Part shown: positions 61,970 to 64,000 of the stretch, one piece after another
How positions within the stretch are numbered: the stretch's first letter is position 1
Layout: each line of letters begins with the position of its first letter
Notes under the pieces: generated by a model
Told to the model about the DNA's origin: nothing
Seen by the model: only the letters and a program-made list of their open reading frames with translations
The model's database searches: none
Made by a program: the position numbers and the translations under genes
DNA from: G963665495 sp963677785
GTDB taxonomy: Bacteria > Desulfobacterota > Desulfovibrionia > Desulfovibrionales > Desulfovibrionaceae
Assembly: GCA_963677785.2 (NCBI GenBank)
Contig: CAXXDH010000003.1
Coordinates: forward strand, 1,550,001-1,614,000
Direction of reading: 5' to 3'
DNA: 64,000 nucleotides

Positions 61970-62635
61970 TTATCCCAGATGCACTTCCTCGGCATCGATT
62001 TTGATGATTTCTTCAGCCGTCTGAAAGGTGTTTTTGGTTTGCACGACGTAATTGTCTTTTACGGCCAGGCGCGACGAACCCGTCAGCACTTCCTCGTATT
62101 CTTCCACCATGCGTACGGAATTGCGCATTTTCTGGGTCAGGCGGGAAAACACGTGCTCCACACGCCCGGCGACCAGCGAAACAGCCTGGTAGCTGCCCTT
62201 GAACAGGCGGGCGGCCACGGAAACGCTTCCGGCTTTCAATTCCGCGCTTTCGGCCCCGGCTGTGAGCGTTTTGCTGAGGAGCGCGGTTCGGTCCGCGGCG
62301 ATCAACGAAAGATTGTTGTCCGAGGTGACGTTCAGGTCCCCCTGCGAGGTACGAATCAGCAGATCGCCCGTATGCTGGATTTCAGACGCGCGCCTGGCGT
62401 TGCTTTTTTTGATGACGGAAAGCACAAAGCCCTGCCGCCCGAATTGCGCCGAGGCCATGGTGGAAACAAGCACCAGGTCGCCCGTGGCCGGGAGCAGCAG
62501 GCAACCGTCCGCCCGCTCGCACTGCAACGGGCCGTCTTCCGTACGGACGCTGAAGAGGTCCCCGGTTCGGGCCACGACGTGGCCGTAGACCAGTTCCGGG
62601 CGTTCGCTTTTGAGTTGTCTTGCCAGATTATCCAT
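61970..62635 (-). CDS. DUF3540 protein (type VI secretion-associated)
   Basis: 221 residues. An N-terminal OB-like part (VYGHVVARTGDLFSVRTEDGPLQCERADGCLLLPATGDLVLVST) is followed by a repetitive beta region (GDLNVTSDNNLSLIAADRTALLSKTLTAGAESAELKAGSVSVAARL) resembling the needle of VgrG, as seen in DUF3540. It lies nine bases after the pentapeptide gene and 17 before DUF4150. Exact role unknown; likely a spike or adaptor component. Confidence 0.85.
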   Translation of the reverse strand: MDNLARQLKSERPELVYGHVVARTGDLFSVRTEDGPLQCERADGCLLLPATGDLVLVSTMASAQFGRQGFVLSVIKKSNARRASEIQHTGDLLIRTSQGDLNVTSDNNLSLIAADRTALLSKTLTAGAESAELKAGSVSVAARLFKGSYQAVSLVAGRVEHVFSRLTQKMRNSVRMVEEYEEVLTGSSRLAVKDNYVVQTKNTFQTAEEIIKIDAEEVHLG

Positions 62636-62643
62636 ACATACTC

Positions 62644-63705
62644 CTATAGAGGTAAAACAAGAGGCTCCCAGTTTTCCGCCTCTTCTCTGTCTTTGTCGTG
62701 TTCCTGCAACTTGACGTTGTCGGCTCCATGCCAGGCGGTGTGGTGGTCCGTGACGCCGTGCACCATGGCCATGTACAGCGAAGCGCCGCGAAAGGACGCC
62801 TCGGTCAGGTCCGCGTGGGAAAAATCCACATAGCGCAGGTCCGCGTCCTCAAAAAGCGTCCGGCGGCAGAGGGCCTCTTTCATGGAGGAACCCCGTATCC
62901 GCGCTTTGGTGCAGTCCGCGTTGGAAAGATCCGCCTTGGTGAACATGGACTGTTCCAGAACGGCCTGGCACAGGTCCGCGTGGAGCATCTTCGCATTGAG
63001 AAATTTGCAGTGGGGCGCATGTGCCTTACGCAGAACAGCGGCATCCATTTGCGCGTTCATAAAGCTGCAATAGGGCATCTGCGCCTCGCTGAAATCGGTT
63101 TCCCGCAGGTCGCAGGCGTTAAAGCGCACCGTGGAAAAGCGCATGCCCGAATAGTCCTGCCCGGCCAGTACGCATCCGGCCAGGCCGACCTTGTGCAGGG
63201 ACGCGCCGCGCAATAGCACTTTGCTAAAGTCCGCGTTTTCAAAGGTGACGCGGTCGAAGCTTGCGCCGGAAAGGTCCGTCGCTTCAAGGGACGCGTTCTG
63301 CAGCATGGATTTGAACACCGTGACCTTGTGCAGCACGGCCTTGTCCAGAAGCGCCTCCTGCATCATGCACTTGCCGATTCTGGCATTAGCGAAGCGCGCG
63401 CCGCGAAAATCCGTTGCGGACAAAAAGCAGCTGTCGAAGATCGCGTTTTCAAAGCTGCAGTCCGTAAACCGCATGGCGTCCAGGTCCATACGCGTAAACC
63501 GGACGCCGTTGAAAACCGCGCCGGTGAAATCGCAATTGCGAAACCCGGTGCGGGTGATTTTCGCCTGGGTGAAATCCGCGCCGGAAAGGTCGGCGTTCCA
63601 GAACCGGCCGCCCGAAAGATCCGTATGGGAGAGATCGATCCCGCGCAGGTCGCCTTCCAGGGTCTGGTTGTCGGCAATGGCTTCGAGCACCTGCTCTTTG
63701 TTCAT
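62644..63705 (-). CDS. Pentapeptide-repeat protein (type VI secretion-associated)
   Basis: 353 residues, almost entirely A(D/N)LXX-type pentapeptide repeats (for example GIDLSHTDLSGGRFWNADLS, GADFTQAKITRTGFRNCDFTG), which form a right-handed quadrilateral beta-helix. About 60 repeats would give a rod over 60 Angstrom long. It ends in a short acidic tail. Its start overlaps the stop of the upstream gene by four bases (ATGA). In secretion cassettes of this type the protein accompanies DUF2169/DUF3540/DUF4150 proteins as a candidate effector adaptor. Confidence 0.9.
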   Translation of the reverse strand: MNKEQVLEAIADNQTLEGDLRGIDLSHTDLSGGRFWNADLSGADFTQAKITRTGFRNCDFTGAVFNGVRFTRMDLDAMRFTDCSFENAIFDSCFLSATDFRGARFANARIGKCMMQEALLDKAVLHKVTVFKSMLQNASLEATDLSGASFDRVTFENADFSKVLLRGASLHKVGLAGCVLAGQDYSGMRFSTVRFNACDLRETDFSEAQMPYCSFMNAQMDAAVLRKAHAPHCKFLNAKMLHADLCQAVLEQSMFTKADLSNADCTKARIRGSSMKEALCRRTLFEDADLRYVDFSHADLTEASFRGASLYMAMVHGVTDHHTAWHGADNVKLQEHDKDREEAENWEPLVLPL

Positions 63706-64000
63706 GGCACGTATTCCTCCCGGCGGTGGATCAGCGTTCGTTTCAGGTTGGCTCTGTCCAGCTTGGTGTTGTGCATCACGGATTTGAAAAGGTCCACACT
63801 GAAGAGATTGGCCGCGGTCAGGTCCGCATGCACCAGGCGGGACTTGCGCAGGGACCCGTTGAGCAGATTGATTCCGGCCATGTCCGCGCCTTCAAAATCC
63901 GTCTTGATCAGCCGGGCGTGTTTGGCGACCACCAGCCGCAGTTTGGCCCGGGTCAGGTCGCAGAGCTCCACAAGCGCGTGGTTGAGGCTCGCGTTTTTGA
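63702..64000 (-). CDS. Pentapeptide-repeat protein, 5' part beyond the window (DUF2169-type candidate)
   Basis: Only the last 98 or so codons are present; the frame is open to the window edge. The visible part is again pentapeptide repeats (LNHALVELCDLTRAKLRLVVAKHARLIKTDFEGADMAGINLLNGSLRKSRLVHADLTAANL). In known cassettes this position holds a DUF2169 domain fused to C-terminal pentapeptide repeats, so that is my guess for the missing part. It overlaps the next gene by four bases. Confidence 0.75.
   Translation of the reverse strand, partial: KNASLNHALVELCDLTRAKLRLVVAKHARLIKTDFEGADMAGINLLNGSLRKSRLVHADLTAANLFSVDLFKSVMHNTKLDRANLKRTLIHRREEYVP

Overview
The window looks like chromosomal DNA of a sulfate-reducing deltaproteobacterium close to Desulfovibrio. 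The main clues are a short-chain flavodoxin very like the Desulfovibrio protein, three 69-residue molybdate/tungstate-binding Mop proteins, a five-gene nickel ECF transporter (NikM-L-K-Q-O order), many PAS and 7TM-DISM histidine kinases, and GC-rich genes (mostly above 55% by eye) separated by AT-rich gaps. No CRISPR array, intact insertion sequence, rRNA or prophage is visible.

Layout. 0.4-2.6 kb: a PAS-GGDEF diguanylate cyclase, an exported protein and a 58-residue FlgM-like protein. 2.7-5.6 kb (-): glycine betaine/proline transporter ProVWX. 5.7-6.7 kb: an 800-bp AT-rich gap. 6.7-11.5 kb: hpt, a SerB with ACT domains, mop, leuB and purU. 11.6-15.4 kb: a 7TM-DISM histidine kinase overlapping a sigma54-type response regulator, followed at 15.45-15.93 kb by repeated operator-like sites, a well-spaced -24/-12 promoter and a structured C-rich non-coding stretch. 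16-19.2 kb: MoxR, DUF58, DUF1848 and a broken antitoxin-like gene. 19.2-22.9 kb (-): nickel transporter NikOQKLM. 23.2-37.3 kb: glycosyltransferase, NarL-type regulator, TPR protein, DUF255 protein, hybrid kinase, ComM, PAS kinase, UbiB/phasin pair. 37.6-38.7 kb: flavodoxin and two tandem mop genes. 39.3-44.6 kb: secreted subtilase, FecR-domain protein, PilZ protein, polytopic membrane protein. 44.8-48.6 kb: a TroA/ZnuA-type metal ABC transporter whose permease is fused to a DtxR-type repressor. 49.5-54 kb: large sensor kinase, tRNA-Asp, a PhnA-like gene followed by a degenerate tRNA-Asp copy, and MarC. 54.5-59.5 kb: a 1264-residue exported repeat protein and a MipA/OmpV outer membrane protein. 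59.5-61.4 kb (-): POT transporter and SnoaL-like protein. 61.5-64 kb (-): a type VI secretion accessory cassette (PAAR-like DUF4150, DUF3540, two pentapeptide proteins), cut by the window edge.

How the parts work together. Metal handling is a recurring theme: nickel (NikMLKQO), Mn/Fe/Zn (the ABC operon with built-in repressor), Mo/W (Mop proteins whose two promoter regions carry the same inverted repeat), and iron (a Fur-like box on the flavodoxin promoter and a DtxR/IdeR-like box at 38.9 kb). The most interesting candidate system is the kinase/sigma54-activator pair at 11.6-15.4 kb with a likely sigma54-dependent small RNA next to it. This arrangement is reminiscent of LuxO/Qrr in Vibrio but has unrelated sequence. 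The fused permease-repressor is the second best candidate.
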